64,000 bases of DNA, from contig NZ_BNBV01000020.1 of assembly GCF_014656135.1 (NCBI RefSeq), positions 1 through 64,000 of the forward strand. Direction: 5' to 3'. Numbering within the stretch: the first letter of the stretch is position 1; each line of letters opens with the position of its first letter. This DNA comes from Streptomyces thermodiastaticus (GTDB lineage: Bacteria; Actinomycetota; Actinomycetes; Streptomycetales; Streptomycetaceae). Shown here in pieces: positions 57,343 to 64,000 of this stretch. Under the pieces are notes generated by a model. That model did not search any database and had not been told where the DNA came from. It worked only from the letters and a program-made list of their open reading frames with translations. The position numbers and the translations under genes were made by a program.

Positions 57343-58635
57343 TCAGGCCTTCGGCGCCACCTTGGACAGGCCGTTGATGATGCGGTCCATGGCGTCGCCG
57401 CCGGTCGGGTCGGTGAGGTTGGCCAGCAGCTTGAGGGCGAACTTCATCAGCACCGGGTGGGTCAGGCCGCGCTGGGTGGCGATCTGCATGATCTTCGGGT
57501 TGCTGATGAGCTTCACGAAGGCGCGGCCCAGCGTGTAGTAGCCGCCGTAGGTGTCCTTCAGCACCTGCGGGTAGCGCCGGAGGGCGAGCTCACGCCGGGC
57601 GGCCGTGCCGCGGGCGTGCGCCTGGACGATGACGTCGGCGGCGATCTGGCCGGACTCCATCGCGTAGGCGATGCCCTCGCCGTTGAACGGGTTCACCAGG
57701 CCGCCGGCGTCGCCGACGAGCAGCAGCCCGCGCGTGTAGTGCGGCTGGCGGTTGAAGGCCATCGGCAGGGCCGCACCGCGGATGGGGCCGGTCATGTTCT
57801 CCGGGGTGAAACCCCAGTCCTCGGGCATGGAGGCGCACCAGGCCTTGAGGATCTCGCGCCAGTCCAGCTCCTTGAAGGAGGCGGAGGTGTTGAGCACGCC
57901 CAGGCCGACGTTGGAGGTGCCGTCGCCCATGCCGAAGATCCAGCCGTAGCCGGGCAGCAGCCGGTCCTGCGGGCCGCGCCGGTCCCACAGCTCCAGCCAG
58001 GACTCCAGGTAGTCGTCGTCGTGCCGGGGCGAGGTGAAGTAGGTGCGGACGGCCACGCCCATCGGCCGGTCCTCGCGGCGGTGCAGCCCCATGGCCAGGG
58101 ACAGCCGGGTGGAGTTGCCGTCGGCGGCGACGACGAGCGGGGCGTGGAAGGTGACCTCACGCTTCTCCTCGCCCAGCTTGGCCGTCACACCCGTGATGCG
58201 GCCGGTGCGGTCGTCGACGATCGGACCGGAGACGTTGCAGCGCTCGAACAGCCGCGCACCGGCCTTCTGCGCCTGCCGGGCGAGCTGCTCGTCGAAGTCG
58301 TCGCGCTTGCGGACGAGGCCATAGTCGGGGAAGGAGGCCAGTTCCGGCCAGTCCAGCTGCAGCCGCACCCCGCCGGCGATGATGCGCAGCCCCTTGTTGC
58401 GCAGCCAGCCGGCCTCCTCGGAGATGTCGATGCCCATGGCCACGAGCTGCTTGACGGCCCGCGGGGTCAGGCCGTCGCCGCACACCTTCTCGCGCGGGAA
58501 CCGGGTCTTCTCCAGCAGCAGGACGTCGAGTCCGGCACGTGCGAGGTGGTACGCGGTGGTCGACCCCGCCGGCCCCGCGCCCACGACGATGACGTCGGCG
58601 GTGTTCTCGGAGAGGGGCTCAGTCACGACGGTCAC
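57343..58635 (-). CDS. Geranylgeranyl-reductase family flavoprotein (MenJ-like)
   Basis: A 430-residue FAD-dependent reductase. The dinucleotide-binding motif is VIVVGAGPAGSTTAYHLA (about 15-32), then EKTRFPREKVCGDGLTPRAV, the GGR-family loop. LLLVGDAGGLVNPFNGEGIA (about 305-324) binds FAD at its second site. Mycobacterial homologues (MenJ) saturate one isoprene unit of menaquinone, and its place near menG and mqnC supports that role here. The alternative is reduction of another prenyl chain. GTG start at 58635. It is a single gene, convergent with NlpC/P60. Confidence 0.87.
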   Translation of the reverse strand: MTVVTEPLSENTADVIVVGAGPAGSTTAYHLARAGLDVLLLEKTRFPREKVCGDGLTPRAVKQLVAMGIDISEEAGWLRNKGLRIIAGGVRLQLDWPELASFPDYGLVRKRDDFDEQLARQAQKAGARLFERCNVSGPIVDDRTGRITGVTAKLGEEKREVTFHAPLVVAADGNSTRLSLAMGLHRREDRPMGVAVRTYFTSPRHDDDYLESWLELWDRRGPQDRLLPGYGWIFGMGDGTSNVGLGVLNTSASFKELDWREILKAWCASMPEDWGFTPENMTGPIRGAALPMAFNRQPHYTRGLLLVGDAGGLVNPFNGEGIAYAMESGQIAADVIVQAHARGTAARRELALRRYPQVLKDTYGGYYTLGRAFVKLISNPKIMQIATQRGLTHPVLMKFALKLLANLTDPTGGDAMDRIINGLSKVAPKA

Positions 58636-58735
58636 GGCGGGATCTCCCCAAGTTCGGTTGCTGCGTGCCGAACGGCACTGGACATGGGCAGTCTATGCAG
58701 CGGTGCTGATCAACCGACCGAAGGGCTGTCCCGTG

Positions 58736-59235
58736 ATGCGAGCACTTCCCGTGATACGGCTGCGTGTTCCCACCGACGAGACGCCGTCGCCTGGCACCGG
58801 GTCTTCCACGACCGCGAGGTCATGGAGTTCCCCGCGGGCGGCGAGGTCGCCGGCCTGTCGCTGTACGAGGAGCTGACCGCCCGCCGGCACGACGCCGTGC
58901 GCGGCTTGGGCCTGTGGACGGTCCTCGACGCCGAGGACCGGGTCGCCGGTTTCACCGGCGTCCAGCCGTGGGAGCGGGACCGGGGCCCCGAGGGCGAGAT
59001 CGAGATCGGCCGGCGGCTCGGCCGGGCGCACCGGTGCCGGGGGCCGGCAACCGCCACCGCGCGGCTCACCCTTGAGCGGCTGCGGGCGGCCGGTGTGCCA
59101 CGCGTGGTGGCCGTGGTGGACGCCCGCGACGCACGGTCCGCCGCGGTCGCCCGGCGGCTCGGGATGCGCCGGGCGGCAAGCTGCCGGGAGCCGGTGTCGC
59201 AGCGGGAGCATCACCGCTGCCGGCTCGACCCGTGA
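58736..59235 (+). pseudogene. Frameshifted GNAT acetyltransferase
   Basis: The N-terminus MRALPVIRLRVPTDE is read from ATG 58736 in one frame. The rest of the protein, beginning RRDAVAWHRVFHDREVMEFP and ending VSQREHHRCRLDP, is in another. The join is after 58780: restoring one G there turns GAGACGCC into GAGGACGCC and gives the continuous reading VPTDEDAVAWHR, as expected for this GNAT family. The acetyl-CoA-binding region reads RAHRCRGPATATARLT instead of a usual HWGRGYATEA-like motif, a second sign of decay. Either a single-base error or a real pseudogene; I favour a pseudogene. Confidence 0.72.
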
Positions 59236-59326
59236 AGCAGTCACTCACAGTAGTGATTTGTCACGGTAAGGCACCAGGCGCTTCCTGGCGGCACACCTGA
59301 CGGCTACCCTGCCAGTACCGCTGGGG

Positions 59327-59671
59327 GTGACGCCCGTGTACCCGACACCCAAGACACCCGAAGTCCGTGTGCCGCGTCTGGTGGGGCTGATGGCGGTGGA
59401 CGCCCGCGAGATCGCCCGGGCACGGGGCCTGTGGCTGAGCGCACCGGACCGGCCCGACTTCCACCGCACCGTCGTCGACCACGTCGTCCGCCAGTATCCG
59501 CAGCCCGGGGCGGAGGTGCCCCGGGACTCGATGGTGTACGTCTGGTTCGACTTCGGGCCGGGCGAGGGCGCCGGAGGCGTCCGCGAACCACGCGTCCCGC
59601 CACCGCCCTCGGACGGCCCGCACCGTGCACTCGACGAGCCGGGCGAGCCGTGCGCCGTCGGGCCCGCCTGA
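59327..59671 (+). CDS. Small PASTA-domain protein
   Basis: A 114-residue protein with one PASTA-like domain (about residues 12-76): VRVPRLVGLMAVDAREIARARGL is the characteristic V-x-V-P-x-L-x-G start, and VVRQYPQPGAEVPRDSMVYV the ending. No signal peptide or membrane segment is visible, so it is probably cytoplasmic, unlike the PASTA domains of Ser/Thr kinases. The C-terminus (from 80) is Pro/Gly-rich. GTG at 59327; the GTG three codons on is an alternative. Convergent with menG, 16 bp from its stop. Function unknown. Confidence 0.75.
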   Translation: MTPVYPTPKTPEVRVPRLVGLMAVDAREIARARGLWLSAPDRPDFHRTVVDHVVRQYPQPGAEVPRDSMVYVWFDFGPGEGAGGVREPRVPPPPSDGPHRALDEPGEPCAVGPA

Positions 59672-59687
59672 GCCACCCGGGCCCGCG

Positions 59688-60380
59688 TCAGTCCTTGAAA
59701 CCGCGGTGCAGGGCCACGATGCCGCCGCTGAGGTTGCGCCAGGCCACCTGCGACCAGCCGGCCTTCCGCAGCCGTTCGGCCAGCGCCGCCTGGTCGGGCC
59801 AGGCACGGATGGACTCGGCGAGGTAGACGTAGGCGTCCGGGGCGGAGGACACCGCCCGCGCCAGCGGCGGCAGGGCGCGCATCAGGTACTCGGTGTAGAC
59901 GGTGCGGAACGGCGCCCAGGTGGGGTGGGAGAACTCGCAGATGACCACGCGCCCGCCGGGCCGGGTCACCCGGTGCATCTCCCGCAGGGCCGCGTCGGTG
60001 TCCTGCACGTTGCGCAGCCCGAAGGAGATGGTGACCGCGTCGAAGGTGTCGTCCTTGAACGGCAGCCGGGTGGCGTCGCCGGCGGTGAACGGCAGCCAGG
60101 TGTGCCGCCGCTTGCCGACCTGGAGCATCCCGAGCGAGAAGTCGCAGGGGACGACGTAGGCGCCGGTGCGGGTGAAGGGCAGCGAGGAGGTGGCCGTGCC
60201 GGCGGCGAGGTCGAGGACCTTCTGCGCCGGACGGGCGTCGACGGCGCGGGCGACCTCCTTGCGCCACCTGCGGTCCTGTCCCAGGGACAGCACGTCGTTG
60301 GTCAGGTCGTACCGTTCCGCCACGCCGTCGAACATCGAGACGACTTCGTGCGGCTGCTTGTCCAGGGATGCGCGGGTCAC
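59688..60380 (-). CDS. menG: Demethylmenaquinone methyltransferase
   Basis: A 230-residue SAM-dependent methyltransferase (UbiE/MenG) that methylates demethylmenaquinone, the last ring-modifying step. SAM motif I is KVLDLAAGTATSSLPF, and the UbiE signatures appear as YDLTNDVLSLGQDRRWRKEV near the N-terminus and ISFGLRNVQDTDAALREMHR with VTRPGGRVVICEFSHP. I chose the GTG at 60380 (VTRASLDKQPHEV); an in-frame ATG three codons upstream is possible, and neither has a strong ribosome site. It is close to the mqnC group on the same strand. Confidence 0.92.
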   Translation of the reverse strand: MTRASLDKQPHEVVSMFDGVAERYDLTNDVLSLGQDRRWRKEVARAVDARPAQKVLDLAAGTATSSLPFTRTGAYVVPCDFSLGMLQVGKRRHTWLPFTAGDATRLPFKDDTFDAVTISFGLRNVQDTDAALREMHRVTRPGGRVVICEFSHPTWAPFRTVYTEYLMRALPPLARAVSSAPDAYVYLAESIRAWPDQAALAERLRKAGWSQVAWRNLSGGIVALHRGFKD

Positions 60381-60510
60381 GGGGCCCATTGTGGCAGGCG
60401 GCCGCACGCCGCCCGCCGGGCGCCTCGGCTTCTGACTCCGCCGCGTCCTGACCTGCCCCTTCAGCAGCGAACGGGATGAGACGGCCGCCGGGACGGCAGG
60501 GTTCCCGCAG

Positions 60511-60957
60511 TCAGCGGCGGCGGTGGACCAGGCGTCCGGCGCACACGGTCGCCAGGCAGGTGCCGTCCGCGTCGAAGACGGCCAGGTCCGCGCGCCCGCC
60601 CGGCACCACGGTGGCGGGCCGCACGGCCGGGAGCACGGCGACGTCGTTGCGCCGGGCCGCGTCCCGCAGGTCGGGGCTGTCCACGGCCTGGGCCAGCACG
60701 GCCGCCGCGCCGAGCTTGAGCACCGCGTGGACGCGTTCCCGCGGGCTCGGTGCGTCGGGCAGCGGTCCCTCGTGCACCCGGGCGGGCCCGAGCACTCCGG
60801 GCCAGTGCCGCTCCCGCGCCCCGGGGAAGTGCCGGCGCAGCTCTTGCGCCGGGCCGACGGCCGCGACGCGGGTGCCCTCGACGGCGACGCCCGCGCCGGC
60901 CAGCGGCGCGGCGTCCCACGCGGTGCGGACCTCGTCGGCGAGGTGGAGCGTCAGCAT
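60511..60957 (-). CDS. Imidazolonepropionase-like mini protein lacking the catalytic barrel
   Basis: A 148-residue protein related to amidohydrolases. The N-terminal part (LTLHLADEVRTAWDAAPLAG, AVEGTRVAAVGPAQEL) and the C-terminal part (VVPGGRADLAVFDADGTCLA, CAGRLVHRR) are the two halves of the small beta-sandwich domain of imidazolonepropionase-type enzymes. The TIM barrel between them is almost entirely missing, and no HxH metal motif exists (GPARVHEG where GxxxxHxH is usual). It follows mqnC by 11 bp in the same operon. A binding or chaperone role in futalosine metabolism is conceivable but unproven. Confidence 0.8.
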   Translation of the reverse strand: MLTLHLADEVRTAWDAAPLAGAGVAVEGTRVAAVGPAQELRRHFPGARERHWPGVLGPARVHEGPLPDAPSPRERVHAVLKLGAAAVLAQAVDSPDLRDAARRNDVAVLPAVRPATVVPGGRADLAVFDADGTCLATVCAGRLVHRRR

Positions 60958-60968
60958 GCGACGTCCCC

Positions 60969-62168
60969 TCAGTCGGCGGCGAGCAGCTTCAGTTCCGGGT
61001 GCGCGGTCCCGCCCTCGATCGCGGTGGAGGAGATGTGGGACATCACGCGGTCGTCGACCGGGTCGTTCGCCGGGTCGTCGTGGACGACGAGGTGCTCGTA
61101 CGTCGTGGAGCGCTGCGCAGGGACCCGTCCCGCGGCGCGGATCAGCTCGATGATCTCCATCCGGTTGGAGCGGTGCTTGGCACCGGCGGAGGAGACAACG
61201 TTCTCCTCCAGCATGATCGAGCCGAGGTCGTCGGCACCGTAGTGCAGGGTCAGCTGGCCCACGTCCTTGCCGGTGGTGAGCCAGGAGCCCTGGATGTGCA
61301 TGACGTTGTCCAGGAAGAGCCGGGCGATGGCGATCATCCGCAGGTACTCGAAGATCGTGGCCTGGGTGCGGCCCTTGAGGTGGTTGTTCTCCGGCTGGTA
61401 CGTGTACGGGATGAACGCCCGGAAGCCGCCCGTGCGGTCCTGGACGTCCCGGATCATCCGCAGGTGCTCGATGCGCTCGGCGTTGGTCTCGCCGGTGCCC
61501 ATCAGCATGGTGGTGGTGGACTCCACGCCCAGCCGGTGCGCGGTCTCCATGATCTCCAGCCAGCGCTCGCCGGACTCCTTCAGCGGGGCGATGGCCTTGC
61601 GGGGCCGCTCGGGCAGCAGCTCGGCGCCGGCACCCGCGAAGGAGTCGAGACCGGCGTCGCGGATGCGGGTGATGGCCTCCTCGACCGACACACCCGACAC
61701 CCGGGCCATGTGCGCGACCTCGGAGGCGCCCAGCGAGTGGATGACCAGCTGCGGGAACGCCTCCTTGATGGCGCGGAAGGCCCGCTCGTAGTACTCCACG
61801 CCGTAGTCCGGGTGGTGGCCGCCCTGGAACATGATCTGGGTGCCGCCCAGCTCCACGGTCTCCGCGCAGCGCCGCAGGATGTCGTCCAGGTCCCGGCTCC
61901 AGCCCTTCTCCGTGTCCTTGGGAGCGGCGTAGAAGGCGCAGAACTTGCACGCCGTGACGCACACGTTGGTGTAGTTGATGTTGCGCTCGATGATGTACGT
62001 CGCGATGTGCTCGGTGCCGGCGAACTTCGCACGGCGTGCGGCGTCGGCGGCGGCGCCCAGCGCGTGCAGAGGCGCGTGACGGTACAGGTCGAGGGCTTCC
62101 TCGGGGGTGATCCGCCCGCCCGCGGCGGCACGGTCGAGAACGGACTGGAGGTCGGCCTTCTCGGTCAC
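60969..62168 (-). CDS. mqnC: Cyclic dehypoxanthinyl futalosine synthase
   Basis: A 399-residue radical-SAM enzyme of the futalosine pathway to menaquinone; it cyclises dehypoxanthine futalosine. The cluster motif CxxxCxxC is in NVCVTACKFCAFYAAPKD (about residues 70-87). Pathway-typical stretches are TQIMFQGGHHPDYGVEYYE, SFAGAGAELLPERPRKAIAP and TTTMLMGTGETNAERIEHL. GTG start; AAGGGGA lies just upstream. It heads a unit with the mini amidohydrolase-like gene and perhaps menG. mqnA is encoded 270 bp upstream on the same strand. Confidence 0.96.
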   Translation of the reverse strand: MTEKADLQSVLDRAAAGGRITPEEALDLYRHAPLHALGAAADAARRAKFAGTEHIATYIIERNINYTNVCVTACKFCAFYAAPKDTEKGWSRDLDDILRRCAETVELGGTQIMFQGGHHPDYGVEYYERAFRAIKEAFPQLVIHSLGASEVAHMARVSGVSVEEAITRIRDAGLDSFAGAGAELLPERPRKAIAPLKESGERWLEIMETAHRLGVESTTTMLMGTGETNAERIEHLRMIRDVQDRTGGFRAFIPYTYQPENNHLKGRTQATIFEYLRMIAIARLFLDNVMHIQGSWLTTGKDVGQLTLHYGADDLGSIMLEENVVSSAGAKHRSNRMEIIELIRAAGRVPAQRSTTYEHLVVHDDPANDPVDDRVMSHISSTAIEGGTAHPELKLLAAD

Positions 62169-62318
62169 CGGCGTCCCCTTCGCTGGACTTCGCTGGATTC
62201 GTCAGGGTTGTGGACGGACCCGGCCAGCCTACGCCAGCGGTTTTCCCGAGCCGACGTCAGCCCGGGTCCGGCGGGCAGCGGATACGGGGCGCGGGCGGGG
62301 CGCGGGGCGGGCCGGGGC

Positions 62319-62380
62319 GCCGGCACGGAGCGTGCCGGCCGGCACCCGGTGGTCCGGGCCGGGACCGGGCTCGGCCCGGA
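62319..62380 (-). terminator. Two hairpins after mqnA
   Basis: GCCGGCACG/CGTGCCGGC (62319-62339, 3-nt loop) and TCCGGGCCG/CGGCCCGGA (62353-62380, 10-nt loop) are perfect 9-bp stems between the mqnA stop and the mqnC start. They probably attenuate or end the mqnA transcript, so mqnC would have its own promoter. Confidence 0.55.
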
Positions 62381-62435
62381 CGGGGTGGTGCCGCACGGCC
62401 GGACTCCCCCGGCACTGCCCCGGACCCGGCCGCCG

Positions 62436-63284
62436 CTACGGCTGCAGCAGCTCCACCGTCACGTCCGCCGGGAAGCCGGTGGTCGGCCCGACCCGGCGGG
62501 CGAACTCCGCGACCGCGGACAGCTGCGGGGCGCCGAAGCTGAAGTCGAGGGTGGTGAAGTACTGCTCCAGCACCTTCTCGTCGAACGCCTCCCACCGGGC
62601 CGCCTGTTCGGCGACCTTGCCGACCTCCTCCAGGGAGAGGTTGCGCGAGGCCAGGAACGCCTCGTGCACCTGGCGGGTGATGACCGGCTCCCGTGCGAAG
62701 TAGTCGCGGCGCACCGCCCAGACCGCGAAGACGAACGGCAGCCCCGTCCACTCCTTCCACAGCTGCCCGAGGTCGTGCACGTCCAGGCCGTAGCGGGGGC
62801 CGTCGTGCAGGTTGGCGCGCAGGGCGGCGTCGCCGATGAGCACCCCGGCCTCCGCCTCACGCATCATCAGGCCGAGGTCGGGCGGGCAGGTGTAGTAGTC
62901 CGGCGTCACCTCGAACCGCTCGGCGAGCAGCAGCTGGGCGAGGCGGACGGAGGTGCGGGAGGTCGAGCCGAGGGCGACGCGGGCGCCGTCGAGCCGGTCC
63001 AGGGGGACCTGGGAGACGATCACGCACGACATCACCGGTCCGTCGCAGCCGACGGCGATGTCGGGGAAGGCGACCAGCTCGTCCGCGTGCTTGAGGAACT
63101 CGACGAGGGTGATGGGCCCGATGTCGAGATCGCCCCGCACGAGCTGCTCGCTGAGCTTTTCCGGGGTGTCCTTGGTCAGCTCGAAGTCGAGCAGCGTGCC
63201 CGTTCTCGCGAGCCCCCAGTACAGAGGCAGGCAGTTCAGGAACTGAATGTGGCCGACGCGCGGCCGGGAGCGAGAATTGTCCAC
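62436..63284 (-). CDS. mqnA: Chorismate dehydratase
   Basis: A 282-residue enzyme of the periplasmic-binding-protein fold that converts chorismate to 3-enolpyruvylbenzoate, the entry step of the futalosine pathway. Recognisable stretches: RVGHIQFLNCLPLYWGLARTG, GPITLVEFLKHADELVAFPD, VALGSTSRTSVRLAQLLL and LIGDAALRANLHDGPRYGLD, with WKEWTGLPFVFAVWAVRRDY. GTG start at 63284. In S. coelicolor, as I recall the locus tags, mqnA and mqnC are further apart; here they are adjacent. Confidence 0.95.
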   Translation of the reverse strand: MDNSRSRPRVGHIQFLNCLPLYWGLARTGTLLDFELTKDTPEKLSEQLVRGDLDIGPITLVEFLKHADELVAFPDIAVGCDGPVMSCVIVSQVPLDRLDGARVALGSTSRTSVRLAQLLLAERFEVTPDYYTCPPDLGLMMREAEAGVLIGDAALRANLHDGPRYGLDVHDLGQLWKEWTGLPFVFAVWAVRRDYFAREPVITRQVHEAFLASRNLSLEEVGKVAEQAARWEAFDEKVLEQYFTTLDFSFGAPQLSAVAEFARRVGPTTGFPADVTVELLQP

Positions 63285-63456
63285 ATCGCGAGACTAGACC
63301 CCGGCCCGTCCGTGGCCGCCCGGACCCCCTCCCGGAGGCGGTGCGCTGCCCGGTCTCACCCGTCCGGCCGCCGCATCAGCCTTCGCGTTGCGATTCCGCT
63401 GCGTCAACCTCTCGCCAGAACCTTCAAACATCCGGGTGACGTGATCTTGCTCCCTC

Positions 63457-63484
63457 TTGCTTTCCGGGCCCCGCATGCTAGGCT
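63457..63484 (+). promoter_or_regulatory. Candidate promoter of the cold-shock gene
   Basis: TTGCTT (63457-63462) and TAGGCT (63479-63484) are separated by 16 bases. Transcription would begin near 63491 and give a leader of about 155 nt, as is typical for cold-shock genes. Confidence 0.5.
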
Positions 63485-63519
63485 CGCAGCAAGTTGCAGT
63501 TTTGGTTTCCCTTGCAGTA

Positions 63520-63552
63520 CAGAGCCTGCGGAGCATGTGACCGCGGGCTCTG
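63520..63552 (+). other. Hairpin in the cold-shock leader
   Basis: A 12-bp stem (63520-63531 with 63541-63552, one G-U pair) and a 9-nt loop in the 5' leader, about 95 nt before the ATG. A structured leader could control translation or stability by temperature (inference). Confidence 0.6.
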
Positions 63553-63645
63553 GTCGTTTTCAGACCGTATGCAGTTGTGCGGCGATTTCGTTTCCACATT
63601 TGCCGGTTCTGGAGCAGGGCGACCCTTTGGGCCCAAGGAGGGCTT

Positions 63646-63849
63646 ATGGCTACCGGAACCGTGAAGTGGTTCAACGCCGAAAAGGGCTTTGGCTTCATCG
63701 CCCAGGAAGGCGGAGGCCCCGACGTCTTCGTCCACTACACCGCGATCAACGCGACCGGTTTCCGCTCTCTCGAAGAGAACCAGCAGGTGAGCTTCGACGT
63801 GACCCAGGGCCCGAAGGGCCCGCAGGCGGAGAACGTCACCGCGATCTGA
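63646..63849 (+). CDS. Cold-shock protein (CspA family)
   Basis: A 67-residue single-stranded nucleic-acid-binding protein. RNP1 is KGFGFIAQ and RNP2 is DVFVHYTAI, within the standard MATGTVKWFNAEKGFGF start. Length is that of bacterial cold-shock proteins (65-70). A strong AAGGAGG ribosome site (63635-63641) precedes the ATG. The gene has its own promoter, a structured leader and a terminator, so it is monocistronic. Streptomyces has several paralogues; which one this is cannot be told from sequence alone. Confidence 0.96.
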   Translation: MATGTVKWFNAEKGFGFIAQEGGGPDVFVHYTAINATGFRSLEENQQVSFDVTQGPKGPQAENVTAI

Positions 63850-63861
63850 GTGCAGTACCCA

Positions 63862-63894
63862 AGGAGCCCCGCGCCGTCAGGCGACGGGGCTCCT
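63862..63894 (+). terminator. Terminator of the cold-shock gene
   Basis: A perfect 10-bp stem (63862-63871 with 63885-63894) and a 13-nt loop, 12 bp after the stop codon. Confidence 0.8.
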
Positions 63895-63955
63895 GCCCTG
63901 TCCAGGGGCTCTTGCCCTGTCCAGGGGCTCCTGCCCTGTCCACTGGCTCCTGCCC
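63886..63955. repeat. 19-bp tandem repeat after the cold-shock terminator
   Basis: Three 19-bp units (63886-63904, 63905-63923, 63924-63942) with the sequence GGGGCTC(C/T)TGCCCTGTCCA, and a diverged fourth. The first unit starts inside the right arm of the terminator stem, so each unit could compete for pairing with the left arm. Confidence 0.9.
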
Positions 63956-64000
63956 GGCCGCGTGCCCTCGCGCGACACGTCGGCCGGATTCACCGGCCCG

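Larger units (their letters stand above)
63285..63645. other. Upstream region of the cold-shock gene
   Basis: About 360 bp. The first 150 bp hold the mqnA upstream region, with nothing recognisable. From 63457 on it contains the cold-shock promoter and a leader of about 155 nt with one clear hairpin, both listed separately. No small gene is supported. Confidence 0.6.

Noticed and set aside
57292..58735. A long plus-strand open frame leading into the acetyltransferase remnant
   Set aside because: It is the antisense shadow of the MenJ-like gene; only the part after 58780 has GNAT similarity.

Overview
The window is high-GC actinobacterial chromosome and reads as Streptomyces. Evidence: third-position G/C saturation, frequent GTG starts, two nuo (complex I) loci, the futalosine route to menaquinone (mqnA, mqnC), a c-di-AMP riboswitch ahead of a secreted muralytic enzyme, and NarL-type kinases of Streptomyces style. 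The gene order matches what I remember of the S. coelicolor core chromosome between its two nuo clusters. I see no insertion sequence, phage, CRISPR array, rRNA or tRNA.

Layout. 1-2 kb: fragment of a probable TPR-type regulator at the edge, a GlsB/YeaQ membrane protein, a YccF protein and the HtpX protease. 2.2-12.5 kb (minus): a ten-gene partial complex I operon, nuoA2-B2-C2-H2-I2-J2-K2-L2-M2-N2, with no nuoD, E, F or G; NuoC2 has a repetitive tail of about 290 residues. 12.8-16.4 kb (plus): two duplicated membrane histidine kinases and a NarL-type response regulator. 16.8-19.8 kb (plus): korA-korB, a 2-oxoacid:ferredoxin oxidoreductase. 20-22 kb: a QorB-like reductase and a RarD-like transporter. 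22-28 kb (minus): a TPR-like protein, an ABC exporter with a LolA-like lipid-carrier-type protein, and a polyprenyl diphosphate synthase. 28.3-29.4 kb: a Crp-like palindrome, a c-di-AMP riboswitch and a secreted SLT-domain protein. 29-37 kb: HAD phosphatase, ATP-grasp ligase, fumarylacetoacetase, M56 peptidase, RecQ helicase and a Uma2-family protein. 37.4-53.4 kb (minus): the complete 14-gene nuoA-N operon, with a 900-bp upstream region carrying Rex-like and Crp-like sites. 54-59.7 kb: ABC-F ATPase, NlpC/P60 hydrolase, a geranylgeranyl-reductase-type (MenJ-like) flavoprotein, a frameshifted acetyltransferase and a PASTA protein. 59.7-63.3 kb (minus): menG, a mini amidohydrolase-like protein, mqnC and mqnA. 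63.6 kb: a cold-shock protein.

How it fits together. Much of the window concerns menaquinone respiration. It holds side-chain synthesis (polyprenyl synthase), ring assembly (mqnA, mqnC), C-methylation (menG) and probable side-chain saturation (MenJ-like), plus two enzymes that would reduce menaquinone. The partial nuo2 operon has no NADH-input module and sits next to a ferredoxin-reducing enzyme, so a ferredoxin-fed or otherwise specialised second complex I is the main hypothesis. It would need NuoD from the complete operon, or a NuoD-free architecture involving the unusual NuoC2 tail. Operon boundaries are unusually well marked by long GC-rich hairpins.
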